Positions 47,110 to 60,700 of a DNA stretch of 64,000 nucleotides are shown one piece after another. The notes beneath the pieces were generated by a model. That model did no database searches, was not told where the DNA came from, and saw only the letters and a list, made by a program, of their open reading frames with translations. The DNA lies in the NCBI GenBank assembly GCA_025403435.1, contig CM046353.1, positions 27,527,715 to 27,591,714 of the forward strand, in the 5' to 3' direction. The stretch is from Artocarpus heterophyllus. Lineage: Eukaryota; Streptophyta; Magnoliopsida; Rosales; Moraceae. Position numbers and translations under genes: made by a program. Each line of letters begins with the position of its first letter. The stretch's first letter is position 1.

Positions 47110-48330
47110 TTTTATTGATGTAGGTTGAAGAAAACAGAAAAGAAAAGAAAAGGGAGCACGAGCACAAGAAATTGGAGAAAAATTGCAAATCGAGCACGAA
47201 CTTGGAGTTTGTTGACAGAGGAGAAGCGCCGCGGCGCCCAAGGGTGGTTTGAAAAGAGCTTTTGGCAGGGACTCAGCGTCGCGGAGCTGGGAAAAGAGCT
47301 CCGCGGTGCTATGACGAAAAAAAAAAGAAAAAAAGGAAGTGCTACAGCGCTTGGAAAGGAGGGCCGCGGCGCCGAGGGTGATTCTGAACCATGATTTCTG
47401 GACGTGAAACAAGGGTTTAGTTAACTTAAGAGTAGTATAAATAGATAACAATATAATATTCAATAGAGCCAGTTTTCTTATTTTTCAGAGCGTTGTTTAT
47501 TTTTCTTAGGAGCCATCAAGCAATCCGGAGTAAGAAATGAGAGATTGGTGACAGAATTTCTTGTTCTCTTAACTCTTAATGTTTGATTCAATTAAATTTT
47601 TAGTTTTTATTTCTTTTTCAATTATGTTCTAATTTTCTTAGTTAGGGCTATGATATAGCCTAATCATGACGAAGTGAATTTCATATTTAGCTATGCACCA
47701 TAATTGATTTTATTCATGTGAGTTATTTGTTATTATGTTTAATGCTTTTGAATGATTAGCTACTTTTTAAATGATCTGATGTGCATGTTCAAAACTGAGA
47801 AGGGAGAATTATGCAAATGCTTCATCTAACATATAACCATGAATTAAATATGGATAGAGATATACTATATTATTTGTGTGGCTTTATCTGAAAAGTTCAT
47901 GAATCCTAATGCATTCTGATTTATTTAAATTCACATAGAGATATAGTGAATTAATAAACTGAGTAGATTTGCTATACCTAGAGATAGGATAGTAAATAAT
48001 TTAGGAAGTTCCGTCATCACATGTATATTGTTAATTGGGTTGCATAATTTTATGAAATTCATATCTAGTAATTATGGTGAAATCAAATGCCTTAACGTCT
48101 TGTCTTATTGAAGTATCTCTTGAAATTAATTGCAATTTTTCTTCTTAATTTAGTACTTAAGTTCAGTAGTTTATTCAATCTCAACTTCATATGATCAGCT
48201 AGATAAACTTTAGAGTTAATCTAACTTTAGTACTTAATTAGATTATTATACAACAGTCCCTATGAAACGATACTCTTACTCACTATTATATTACTTGATC
48301 GATAACGTGCACATGCGTTAGTGAATTTTA
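47110..48330 (+). repeat. LTR-like remnant with GC-rich promoter block
   Basis: Plus-oriented, with a GC-rich block (47216-47390), then a TATAAATAGATAAC-like box near 47437, a leader, and an AT-rich 3' part ending with AAACGATACTCTTACTCACT and ATTATATTACTTGATCG. The last block is the counterpart of the minus-strand end of family B at about 4190-4240. No coding region. Confidence 0.45.
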
Positions 48331-48668
48331 CCAAACAGGGAGTTGTTCTTCTTTTTGTTCCAAAAACTTAAGAAGAAGAATTGTCTCAAGCAAAGTTTTA
48401 AAAACAAAAAAGTAAAAAGCAACTAAATACATGAAATTGGAATCTTACAAAACGTCAATGTCTATGGTAGGCTTTTGAGGGCTATAAAGATGGGGATTTA
48501 TTCTTCTTTTCATCCTGAATATATGTGAAGAACAATGGTCTTAATTGAAATTCAAATCACCACAATTCAAACCCCATAATCAAATAAGACCTTGATTACT
48601 GTAACATTAAACTGATGAGATTTGAACTACATTCTGAATCAATATTTATATACACATATACATTACTA
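48331..48668. other. AT-rich intergenic sequence
   Basis: Contains one copy of the dispersed block described at 46614; nothing else recognised. Confidence 0.3.
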
Positions 48669-48828
48669 GATTGTCTGGTAAGTCGATTGGAACCGATTGA
48701 TTTTAACTAACTATAGTGTGAAGCTCTTAGCTAACACAGTAAAAAGTAAAAAGTTGCTATCATGTAAAGCTCTCATATGGTATAATATTTAACCAAAATT
48801 TTCAGTTCTAACCAGTTTACCAAACACC
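48669..48828. mobile_element. Small MITE, family C copy 3
   Basis: The left end TTGTCTGGTAAGTCGATTGG and the complement of the right end, GGTGTTTGGTAAACTGGTTA, pair over 25 bp with few mismatches. The core block TGTAAAGCTCTCATATGG is the family signature. About 160 bp. Confidence 0.7.
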
Positions 48829-50983
48829 TTATATAATTAAAACTAGAAATAAAATCTAAATCTATGCTTTACATAAAGCGTTTGAAAACAATCATCTGGC
48901 GAACTTTGGCATTTTCTAACATATCTTATAAAATCTCAAAATACATGGCAGATTTTGATGGGTTATAAGGATAAGAATTTGTTCATCTCTTAGTTCTAAA
49001 TGCATAAAAAGTAGAATCGTGTTAATTGGGGTTGAAACAAAAAAAGTAATTTCAAAACTTAGATGGTATAGAGACAGAAGAGAGGGGAAAAAAAAAGCTA
49101 CAAAGAGGAGTTACTGCCCTCAACAACGAGTTATTGTTAAAAAATTAAACGATTTTATAATTGCAAAAGTTGCATAAGATTGTCATATAGGTCTTGATAG
49201 TTGAAAATGAGTCTTTATGAATTCAAGTAGCACCTCGACTGATTGTAGAAAGGTTCTATATATATAAGAGTGTGTGTATAAGTAATTATGTACAACTAAT
49301 ATTGACTAGTAAAATTATATGCAACAAATATACATTGAATCGATATGGTTCCGATTCGGTTTTAAATTCAATCAAACATTTAATCCGATCCAACTAGATG
49401 AGTAAAGATACCATCTAAATCTAATCAAACAGTTTTTAGACGTATATTTTTAGATGAACTATATAGGATGGCTCGATTAAAAAATTAGATACTTTATTCA
49501 TCCAATATCCAATGATATATTATCTCGAATGAGATAAATAAATATATAGAAAAAAAATTCTTAAGTTGTGGAAGATCAAAGATTAACTTATCAAGAGATT
49601 TTTGTGCAGTATAATTTAATTCAATTAATAATTGTTTGTTTATGACATACTTTTGGATTTAACAAATAACAAATAAATAATCGAGTAACTTTAGAGAAAC
49701 AAATAATAGTTTTTAAGCCAAATACATTGCATATTCAAAATTTTTATTTTTTAGAACATGAAAAAAGGAGCAAATATATTTGCTTCACCGTTGAAATAGA
49801 ATTTCATTATATATAACGTTGAATCATTTTATCATATTGAAAATAGCATCTTTTTTCATCTTTTTTTCTTTTTCCTGTTTGCCCTACCCCAAATCGCATA
49901 AATAGCTTGACCTTTTTTTTTTTTTTTGTTCTTTCTATAGTGAATTAGCCAGAAGAAAGACCCCTTCACAATTCTCTAGACTTTAGTGAAAAATTAATAA
50001 ATGAAGAGTTTTATAACAACAACTTAATATGAAACTTCCATAAAGAAGATGGATCATTTACTTTACTAGTCTCTTTACAGGCCATAAATAACATATTGAC
50101 ATTACTTGAGACTTTGACGGATACAAAAATAGATCACTTGTTTACTATAGTTGATTTCACTTGTACGTATTTTGCATGTGAGTAATAAATGGCAAAATGA
50201 TAATATTATTTTTAGTAAAGCAAGAATAACATTTCTTTAACTTATGATTCTACTTACATTTTTTATGTTGAATACAGTGACAATCCAAAGTCAACATTGA
50301 CATGATTTCTGCTAAATTTCTTCTCGATTACATTGAACTTGACTCCATGAATGTTCTACTAATCAAGTTGGTAGTTGAGCTAAGTACCACAAATTAGGAT
50401 TAAAGAAATATGGATTATAACTTTAAGATTGCAAGAAATTATATTTTTCTTTTTTATAGTGAACCTCAACAACTAAAGTAAACGTAACTCTTTCATCGAG
50501 ATAGAACTATTATGAGTTTTGGTATCTTCATCCTTTTACTTATTATGTTTGTGATTAATCTAGATGAGTTCATATGAGAATTAATCCTAGTAGATAATTT
50601 TTTTTTTCCAATAACAACCATTTCAATGTGATATCAAGGAATGCTTGCAAAGTTTCTCGTAGGGGAATTCCAGTAGCCATGCTTTAGCTAGTTTTATCTT
50701 TATCTTCACAAATAATAAGGAACATATATATATGGAAAGTGGATAATGTATTTTTTACAATATGGATTCTAATTCTTTTCGCAAAAAAAAAAAAAAAAAA
50801 AAAAAAGAGATTCGAATCAAAAATATTCCAAATCTATACAGTAATTTACGTTTATAACTACATCCAACATACAAAGTAAAAATTAAATCTAATTGAATCC
50901 ATAAGTAAATATTTTTCCTTTCAAATCAATAATAATAAGTGTGTACCAAAAAAGGGTAGTGCAGGTTGTTCAATACTAAGAGC
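48829..50983. other. AT-rich intergenic sequence, nothing recognised
   Basis: Only simple runs (a T run near 49915, an A run near 50785) and one weak copy of the dispersed block near 48915-48995. No open frame with protein-like composition. Confidence 0.4.
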
Positions 50984-51347
50984 CCGTTTGGCATAGCTTC
51001 TGCTTGTGCTTTTAGTCAGTAGAAGAAGAGAAACAAAAACTGTAGCTTTTCAATAAGTATTTGAAACTATATTTTTGAAAGAGATTTTATGGATTAAAAT
51101 CATTAAATTTTTCTTTCAAGAGTTTCAAAAATATTTTATTTAAGCTTATAATATAATATTAATACTTTGGTATAAGTTTCAAGGTCCATTTCATCTTTTT
51201 TTTTTAAAAAAAAAGTCACATTTTGTAGCTTTGACAAGAAACACTTTTTAGAACAAAAGTACTTTTGATAGATAATCCAAACACTTCCAAAATTTCTTTT
51301 GGACCTAAGAAGCCAAAAGCAACTTAGGAATCCCTCCCAAACAGGTC
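50984..51347. mobile_element. hAT-like MITE
   Basis: The left end GAGCCCGTTTGGCATAGCTT and the complement of the right end, GAGACCTGTTTGGGAGGGAT, are imperfect inverted repeats. Subterminal CTTTTAG/CAAAAGC motifs follow on both sides. About 360 bp with no transposase. The target duplication is not clear. Confidence 0.5.
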
Positions 51348-52314
51348 TCAAGTGGATGCATTTTTGTGTTTTTGATTTTCTATTTTACCTAATTTTGTCC
51401 CCCTGCTTTTTAGTTTTTCTTTTAAACTTGCTTTTTAGTAAATAGTTTGCTTTGAGTTTATCTTCAACATTGTTTTTTAAAAGATAAATAGAATTATTGT
51501 TTCAATTAAACAAGTAAAAGAAATTATAATATATTTATGAAAACAACTAGCACATACACAATATCACTTTTTTTTTCTACCTAATCACAATTTTGAGAAT
51601 AAATTTCGAAGCCAAGATCTACATAATCGTGCATGTTATTATTTTTTTAATGGTAATAAGTGGTGTTTTTAAATAATACTACAGGACATCAATTGTATTG
51701 AATACCACGAATTAATAAAAGGTGTGTTACAACATAAGAAGAAAATACAAAAAAATACCACCTTAGTTTTAGTTTAGTACAACATTTACTTTTGAATTTT
51801 TCAAAATACAAAAAGTATCCCTTATGTTTTTTAAGTCATCCAAAAACCATCTTCTCTTTTAACTTTTCTAGTTTAGCTTTTTAAAAAGACTAAATTGTCC
51901 TTGAAGTACGAACATAGTCCAAGATATATGTGTGATTATGCTAGCCAATCCCCCTCTTGGATTCAACATCAACATGAATGAAATTTTGCACACCCATTTG
52001 ATTTTTTTAAAGACTATAAGTTTTTTTTTTTCAATTGAAGAAGAAAGTGAAATCTATTTTTTTTTAAAAAAAAGAAGAATGAAAACTTAGTACTATTTGG
52101 ATGTGTTAGTTGTATTGGGCATTTGTAACAAGTTGGTTTTACTTTTCCATATGAAATATATTATTATTTCCAAATGGAATTTCAATATCATAAGTATATG
52201 TATATAAAAAATTGGCTAATATAGAATTGATCACAAGTGAGTTTTACCTTTTCACTCTCCAAATATTAGGTGTTTGGTTGTAGTTTCACCAAGATCCCCA
52301 TCTTTAGTTTTTAA
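51348..52314. other. AT-rich intergenic sequence, nothing recognised
   Basis: No coding or repeat structure beyond T runs. Confidence 0.35.
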
Positions 52315-53744
52315 GGGGGCATTTGATATGCAGTAATCAGTAGGAATCATATTCCAAAAAAAAATGATAGTAGGCAATATAATTCTCAAGAAACTAATAT
52401 TATCACATTTGGTTGTACGTCTGAATCTTTTATTAGATTCCTATGAATAATATATTACTGTGTTTGGTTGTAATAGGAATCTCGTATAATTGACAAAAAT
52501 AAATTTTAATATTAACATTAAATGTATCAATATAGTATGTTAGTGCTAATATTAAATAATGACAACAATATAAATATGAATAATAAAATAATATTATATA
52601 TAATTTAACATTAATATTACTAAGAATATTAATAATACTATTCATATCGATGTAATTATTGTTCATGTTATTCTTATCATTATTATTAAATAATAATTAT
52701 TTTATATTAATATAATATTTATATTTATATTATATAAAAATATTAATTTATAATAATCATAAGATTAATATTTAACAATATATTAATATTAAAATGTTGT
52801 ATATAATATATAATATATTAATATGAATATAAATAATAAAAATATAATTTTTAATAATATATTATTATTTATATTAATATTTACTTTAAAAAAATATTAT
52901 TATAAAAAATTATACATAATTAATTATATTTTATATTTATTATAACTATAATAGTATTAATATAATTTAAAATTGATATTATCATGAATATTAATATTGT
53001 ATTGTTCATATTGATATCATACTATTATATTTTTATTATTATTATTGTTAATGTTGTTATTGTCCTTGTTATTAAATTCTTATTATTTTATACTAATATA
53101 ATATTTATATTTATATTATATAATAAATAGCACTAAATTATTTGTATTTTATTTTATATTATAGTATTTATATATATTATATGCTGGTATTATGTAATAA
53201 TAATATATTGCTTAAATATTGTATTTGTAATATATTATATATATTTTATTATTATTGTTAATGTTATTATTATCCTTATTATCAAATTATTATTTTAATA
53301 ATAATATAATTATGCTAAAAAATTATATATATAATATAATTTTATGGTAAATAATATATAATATATAGATATGAATATGAATATAAATAATAATAGAAAT
53401 ATAATTTTTTATAATATATTATTATTTTATGTTAATACTGAGATTAAATAATAATAATAATAAGTTCTAATAATATTATAAATATTTAACAGTTTTTATA
53501 TTATGTTATATTACTTATTTATCATCATCATCATGGAAGAAAATATGAGATTCTTATGGTCTTGAGATTCTTAAAATATAAATATCATATTTTTGATGAG
53601 ATTTAAATTACCCCAAAATGAGGTAAAGTAAATCTCATGGGATTGACTTTTTCAAGAATCCAAAAATCATAATTCTTATACAAAACGTAGGAATCTTGTA
53701 GATTCCATTCCCACCTTTAAGAATATTGCATACCAAACATCCCC
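52315..53744. mobile_element. AT-rich PIF/Harbinger-like element, TSD TAA
   Basis: The left 18 bases GGGGGCATTTGATATGCA and the complement of the right end, GGGGATGTTTGGTATGCA, are inverted repeats flanked by TAA (52312-52314 and 53745-53747). Subterminal GGAATC/GATTCC motifs follow on both sides. The 1430-bp interior (about 52500-53510) is almost pure A and T with many ATTAATATTA-like words and no transposase. Confidence 0.7.
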
Positions 53745-53747
53745 TAA

Positions 53748-54570
53748 GGTTATATTTGACATTTTAAACGTGAAGATCTATCTTGTCTCTCTCTCGATAG
53801 GTAACGCTCATGAAGACAACATAAGTAACGCTTTTGAGTGCTTTTCTTTTCTTTTTTTTTTTTAAAAAAAAAACTGCATACACGCACGCACAAGTAATGC
53901 TTCCATAACTTTCTGTCCTCTATCTCGCGCTCTCTCTCTTAAGTCTCTGTGAAGCCATGTGATGAGACTTAGAAAATGCATATTTCTTAATGTTAAATCA
54001 ATCACTTTACATTAATATTTCTCTTAAAATCCTTAATTATAGCAATTTAGTGATAAACAGTGTTTTAGTGTCTTAGTGTGAAAATGTGTTTTTATTGTAT
54101 TTTTATGTTTAATAATATTTTTGGTAATTTTTAGAGTCGTTTCAATGTGTTAACCGCGCTTTTAGTCTGTAAATACTCAAACTATAAACATGATAAGTGG
54201 TTATTTTATTTTCAGTCTTAATGTATTTGGTAGTGGCTTTAAGTTTGCAATATGTTCTATTATATTTTTAGTAATTTCTAAAAATATTTTCAAGTCATAA
54301 AAATCATACCTGTGGTAAACTAAAAAAGATTGAAAAGTTTAAAAGTTTGTAATTAATTTTATGTGTTTTAATATAAAATAAATATTTTTAATATTTTATA
54401 AATAATATGTTTGTAAAATAATTAATTTGGTTTTAATTCTTAAAATAATTAATTTGGTTTTAATTTTCTATGTTTATATTTGAAATCGAGAAGAAAAAGA
54501 GAACAAAACGCCACAAAAACAGATAAAATTAGACATCAAATGTATCAAAAACCGATTAAAAATTCGATTT
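53748..54570. other. AT-rich intergenic sequence, nothing recognised
   Basis: No gene, RNA gene or paired transposon ends seen. Confidence 0.4.
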
Positions 54571-54574
54571 TATC

Positions 54575-55090
54575 TATATAAGTCACGTGTCCCTATCTGG
54601 ACCGTCGATCGAATGCCAAACGAATATCGACCGTTGGATCTGGGCTGCAGTCAGCAGTGCGCATGCCACGCGTCACGCGCAGCCCGCCTCAGCCCTAACC
54701 GTGTCAGATGGGTCCTGCGCATGCCAGGCGGCCGTCCTCACTGCTCTTATTTCTTCAGCCCTTAGATCTGTCCATGTAGACTAATTGGACGGTTGAAGCA
54801 CTCGGTCCCACTTGTCCCACGTGAGCACAAATTGTTCGCATAAGGTGACCGTCAGATCAATATTTCAACGTCCAAGATTGCGTCTGTTTCAGTAGTCGAG
54901 GAGCCACGTCACAGGGGATTTCAAACGAATTCTTAACCACGACGGAATCTCGTGTAGAAAAAGGACGCAATTTGTTTTAAAATTTCAACGAAGCAGTTAA
55001 ACAAATTGCATGAAAAAAAATTATAAAAAATTCCAAATAGTAACTTTTGACCGTCCACAAAAACCGGGGCAATCCCTCCACCGTGTAAAA
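54575..55090. promoter_or_regulatory. CpG-rich block with repeated GACCGTnnGATC-type motif and ACGT boxes
   Basis: An abrupt GC-rich island in AT-rich DNA, ending about 950 bp before the anthranilate synthase ATG. GACCGTCGATC (54600), GACCGTTGGATC (54629), an inverted GGACGGTT (54787), TGACCGTCAGATC (54846) and TTTGACCGTCC (55047) are copies of one motif. CCCACGTGAG (G-box type) lies near 54828 and GCCACGTCAC near 54901. A cis-regulatory block or a conserved noncoding element fits. The 65-codon open frame inside is probably chance. Confidence 0.45.
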
Positions 55091-56038
55091 CACGGCTACC
55101 TAAATAGTTTAATTTTTATTTTAGCTTTTAGTCTAATTTTTTAAAATATTTTTTTAATTTATGTTATAAAAATAATATTTAATAATATTAACAGTATTTT
55201 ATTAATTATTATTATTTTTTAAATTTTCGTTTTAACATAGATGAGAGGAAAAAATTTTGATAAAATTACTTTAAATATTTTTAGTTTTTCTTAGTTTTCT
55301 AAGTAGTGATAATATCAAATTATTTTCTTAAAAAACTTGAGATTTTAACATTTTATTAGCTAAAACTCTGCCAAAGTTACGATTTTAATTTATCGACGAC
55401 ATAGACTGGCACGTAAAATGCTTGGAAGGACCTTGATTAGTCGTAGACAGAGAATGGCTCGATAAATGCTTAACTTATTATTTTGTTGTTATTTTAGTTA
55501 AGTTATGTTGAAATGCTGTTCATTTATTAAGTTGTATTTTTGTTGCATTATAGACATAAAATGACATAACAAATGCCTGAAAATTCTTAATTTATTGTAA
55601 CATAGAGTATTTTTAAACCAACTAATAAATAAATAAAAAACTAAATTGTATTTAAGATAGTTGTCGGGACAAAATCTTTAGATCTCTACCTGTTATTATA
55701 ACTGATTTACTTTCTTATATTACTGTTGTTATTGTCGTTGCTCTACTAAAATATTTTAAATTGTCTATCTTTTCTGTTGTTAAAGTTTTAAATTATCAAA
55801 ATTTAAAAACAAAAAAATTATAAAAATATATAAATATTATAAATATATTCTATAAATTAAAAAAATTAATCCTCGTAGTTTTTCAGCTTAAATACAGAAT
55901 AAATTCTTCCTCATAGTTCAGGGGCATTTTGAAAACTGACTTGAAGAAAAAGTCATTTCAGGGTTCGACCTTAAATTCACTCTGAGACGATCTCATACTT
56001 TGCTAATTTTAGAGTGCGTTGATAGGCGCATCATCACC
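55091..56038 (+). promoter_or_regulatory. Proximal upstream region of the anthranilate synthase gene
   Basis: AT-rich upstream sequence. The last about 100 bp before the ATG are more balanced and probably hold the 5' UTR. I cannot fix a TATA box or a transcription start. Confidence 0.35.
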
Positions 56039-57656
56039 ATGGCGGCTACAAAGATGCGCTCTCAGGCCATCATTTTCAATCAACCGAAGACCCCCATTCC
56101 CTCCAAAGCCCTTCAACGCCCGTTCCAAACTTTCCTGTCATCACCCTCCTCCCCATCACGTATTTCCCCAATCCCTTCATTTTTGTTTTTGTTGATATCT
56201 TCTTCTGATGTAATTAATTTCTTCCTTTGATTTTGATTTTTTTTTTTTTTTTTTTGTGCAGAACTTAGTTTTGCGGTCAAGTTGGGAAATGGGTTCGCGG
56301 CAAAAGCTTCAATGGCCGTCTCGGAATCGAACTTGAGGTCTCGGATTTCTGACAAGAAGGTGAAAAGTCCTATAATCGTGATTGACAATTACGACTCCTT
56401 CACCTACAATCTTTGCCAGGTAATTACTTGTTTCATCTCAAGTGAAAGTTTCATTTTTTATTTTCTGTGTCTACGCTTCTCAAATGTCCTGTTGTCTTTG
56501 GTGTAGTGCACGTTTGTTTTTTATACTTGCCGTTTGCATGTACCCTTCCTTTTTCTCTTTATTTGGTAGGCTATCTTGTTTGTCTAGGGTTGCTTCTCCT
56601 TGTTTGTTTATGTGTTTTGACCAACTTTTCTTTCCTCATAAAAATTGCTGAGAAATTGGGGTTAAGCACGTAGGCGAAATTATAATGTTTGGTTTGATAG
56701 CAGAATTGAATGATAATTCATTAAATTGGAGGAAATTAATCTGTTTGGGAATTATTATTATTATTATTTATTTTTTTGTGAACTTGATCATAACGTTACT
56801 ATTTTTACACCTTCATAGCTTGCGTGCAATAGAAGGTAATATGTCCACGTCTATTCGAACTAATCAATCTTTCTCTTTTAAGGTTAGATGCATTGTTAGA
56901 TAGGATTTGCTCTATGCGTCTTTATTCTTTTCCCTCAAACATATGGGGGAAAATACATGGTCATGAAGAATTCAAAATTCTTGAAGATTCAATGCAATTG
57001 AATAGCATAGAATCTGCAGAAATAGTTACCTAAAAAAAAAGTCAGAAGTGGGCTAAGTGGGTGGTAGTAAATGAAAGGCTATCCAGGAGTCATTTTTTCT
57101 TATTAAGAATGGAATTCAATCATAATGGCAGAAAGTATTTCCTTTTCCTTTCCCTTTTTTCAAATATCTACATATTTCAAATGAAGTAGAAAGTGGGCAA
57201 CTTTGGAAAGTCCATAAATTGCTATCAGCCAAAGCAAACGAATGACAATTTAAGGGTAAACTGTATGCGAGGTTTTCTGTGTCATTTTAGGGAATAGCGA
57301 TTTGGGATTTTGTCGACTAGCGTCAAGTGCCATGTGTTGTCTATTCGATTTTTTAAGTAGCCATTTATCTTTTCATATTGTCCTGTAGATTGTCCCTGCA
57401 AGTGCTCCTTTGTCGATTACAACATGATAATAGTTTTTTGAATGACCTTTTTTAAGGTTCTTATTGTTGGCCTTATGAATCTATGCTTGTTACGGAGTTA
57501 CCAAAGTTAGTCCATAACCAAAGTTAGTTATCAGAGTCCAACTCTGTTCGATATCAGCATAGTAAAGTTCTGTGGATGCTTAAAAATATTTTGTTAGAAA
57601 CCTGGACAACGAACGTATAAACCCCATGTATTTCTTTCTTTCTTTCCTTTTCTTTT

Positions 57657-57690
<34 letters not shown>

Positions 57691-57693
57691 TTC

Positions 57694-57764
<71 letters not shown>

Positions 57765-60700
57765 TTAACAAATACAATGATTAAAAGGGTTTGTTTTGAA
57801 TGATGTTGACGCATTATGTTGCTCCTGCTTGAAAGTGAATGTGGAGGTATGACCTTATTCAGGATATGTTCATAGTGAATGGAGTTATTTCTTGCCTTTG
57901 CATGAAAATTGAATTAGCTATTTTTGTGAATATAAGAAATACGTCACAAAGCAGGGGAATTTTATCAGATCAGCCTGTACTGAACCGGGAACAAACAGCG
58001 CTGATGGCAGCAAACTACTATTAGAAAAAGAAATACATACCTTAAGATCCGCTAGTTTTCTCATTTTCAGTTAAAAAAAAAAAAAAAACCAAAGCAAATA
58101 TTAGGGGGTTTTGTTTTAAACAATTTCTTTTGACAAATTGTGAACTTGGATAGAGATAGAATAATTGATCACACTCTGAACATTCCTTCGCTTAAAATAG
58201 CTTTTATTTGGATTAAGTTTTTAATTAATAATTAATGCTTTTGGGGAAAAACATCTGTTTTCATTATCAGATAATCTTTTCACAGAGTGGGACATTTGAA
58301 GGTTCCCTTCCTTTAAAATGGGAAACATCCTGTAGAACACTTTGTTTTTTTGAAGTCCCCTCTCTACTTGAATGTTTTATTTGTAAACTTTTTTTATATT
58401 ATAAATGCTGCTATTCTGATGTCTTTCATGTGATGTGTAGTACATGGGAGAGCTTGGTTGTCATTTTGAAGTCTATCGGAATGATGAACTAACCGTTGAA
58501 GAGCTAAAAAGGTAAAAGCCAGCACTTCAGTATATTCTAGCTGTTTACATATAAAATAGCTGATTTTGAGAACATGAAGGCCCATCAAAGAGCATAGATA
58601 GTTCATTTAACATGTTTACGTTTTTTCCCGTCGTTTTGACAAATACTATATTTCATTTAATAATATTTTTGGATGCTGGAATTTTTCTGCATTCTGTAGG
58701 AAAAATCCCAGAGGAGTGCTAATCTCACCTGGGCCAGGTAAGAATTATATCCTTGTTTTATTTTCTGTTAGACATGACGAAGAAGGAGTTTTTAAGATAA
58801 GGATTATACTCGTAAAGATAGTAAGGAATCGTGCTTCTGCATCATAGGTGTGCCCCAAGATTCAGGAATTTCGTTGCAAACTGTGTTGGAGCTTGGACCA
58901 ACTGTACCCTTGTTTGGTGTATGTATGGGTTTGCAGTGCATAGGAGAGGCTTTTGGAGGTATCTTTTTCGACGAAATTTTCAGTCGTGCCATCATCAGTT
59001 AGTTCTCTCTATGGACTATGCTACCAAAGTGCTTGCTTTTGGGTGCTCAATTTACACATTGGTGTTGCAGGGAAAATTGTGAGATCTCCTTATGGCGTCA
59101 TGCATGGGAAAAGCTCTCTTATATACCATGATGAAAAAGGGGAGGATGGTTTGTTCTCAGGTCTATCAAAGTATGCATCTACTTCTTCTCAAATTTCTAT
59201 TAGCTTTTATAAAAATATATCAAGAAAAAGATTTGTTTGTCCTTGTAATTCTTTATTCACTAGTAAATATTTCCTTGGAGTACCACCTTTTATGTTTTCT
59301 CTTTGGAAGATGTCAAGGTTTCATAACTTAAAGAAAGTATTTCCATTTTTTTATAGCAATGCTATGCTTTTAGAGAAGTAAGATCTGAATCATTTTTAAG
59401 ATTTTCACATTTTATGTTTAGTTTCTTGTATTCAAACAAACGGCACGTTCCTCATGCCCCTAAATCAGTTTCAGCATATCCTTTATTGCATTCATCTTTA
59501 TTTTCTCCTTTATTATGTGCACTTATTTTGCTCAATCTCCCACTAATATTGAATTCTGTTCAATCTATGACTGCATAGACTCAAACTCATTCAATGAGAG
59601 AGCTATTTTCAGTGAAATTTTTGTTTGCAAAAAAGCGAATAGAAGTATATTTCTTTTGACTGCCAGTCTCGTCATCAAAAGTCAGACACATTCTTTGGTA
59701 TCCATGAATCCCTAACATATGTTCTCAATCATCATTTGAAATGGTGAAACCTCAGAAGATATTTGACATGGTGAAAGAATGTAAATATTGTTTGGGTGGT
59801 TCTGGTGGACAGAAATTGTGTTGCATTATGATTGACCTTTCTGTTTGTTGATTGGACTTGCATTGTATATCTCATAAAACTTTCTGTTTGTTGATTGGAC
59901 ATGCATTGCATATCTCATATGATAATAGTAAGTGTTAATATTAGTATATGTAAACAAAATTATTGCAACTCTAATACCAATTTCTCTCTCTGAATCTTAA
60001 CTTGTATTTGATTTCCCTGTTTAAAACTGTGCCAGTAATTTTCGAAAACATCTTTTCATGAAACTTCTGTTGGAAATATAAGCTATAAACTTCGTTAGGA
60101 ATTTCCTTGATGCCTCAGATTATTAATTTTATATCAGATAGGCGCCCAAGGTTGTATGCATTTGCGCAGTTTGCTGTGTTTTCTCTTGGTTTTCCTGTGT
60201 AGTGACCGATTGAACTACTATTGTAATATGTAGCTACATTTTATTTTATGCAGTTATAACTCTTTCCTATTGAAGGGCTTCTCCTTCACTCAGTTGTATG
60301 ATATTATATTTGTGAAGAATTATTGTTTCTTCATCGTATTGTTGTTTTCCTTAAATTCTTCTTGCAGTCACACCAATTTATAATATTGAATGTATCTGTA
60401 TGCTTTTCCAGCCCGTTTACTGCTGGAAGATACCACAGTCTTGTGATTGAGAAGGACACTTTTCCTCATGATGAGCTTGAGATTACGGCATGGACGGAAG
60501 ATGGACTTGTGATGGCTGCACGTCACAAAAAATATCGGTATGTTCAGGTAAGACATTATCCTCATTTCTTCAATTCGAAATCGATGCTTTCTTATCAGCT
60601 AAACTTCCACATGGTAGATCTCTCTCTCAAAGTCTCATGAAAAAATAGTTGCTTGTGCAATACTTCAAAAGGAATGGTCATGAAATTAGGCCACACAGAA

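Noticed and set aside
47074..47463. 129-codon minus-strand and 89-codon plus-strand open frames
   Set aside because: They overlap each other in the GC-rich block of an LTR-like remnant and match no domain I know.
54587..54784. 65-codon open frame in the CpG-rich block
   Set aside because: Short, without recognisable motif or splice context; the block is better explained as regulatory.
56000..56038. Upstream in-frame extension of the ASB gene
   Set aside because: It would need a TTG start; the ATG at 56039 has a strong context and gives a normal transit-peptide length.
57554..57814. Lysine/glutamate-rich open frames
   Set aside because: They are translations of the (TTTC)n repeat in an intron.
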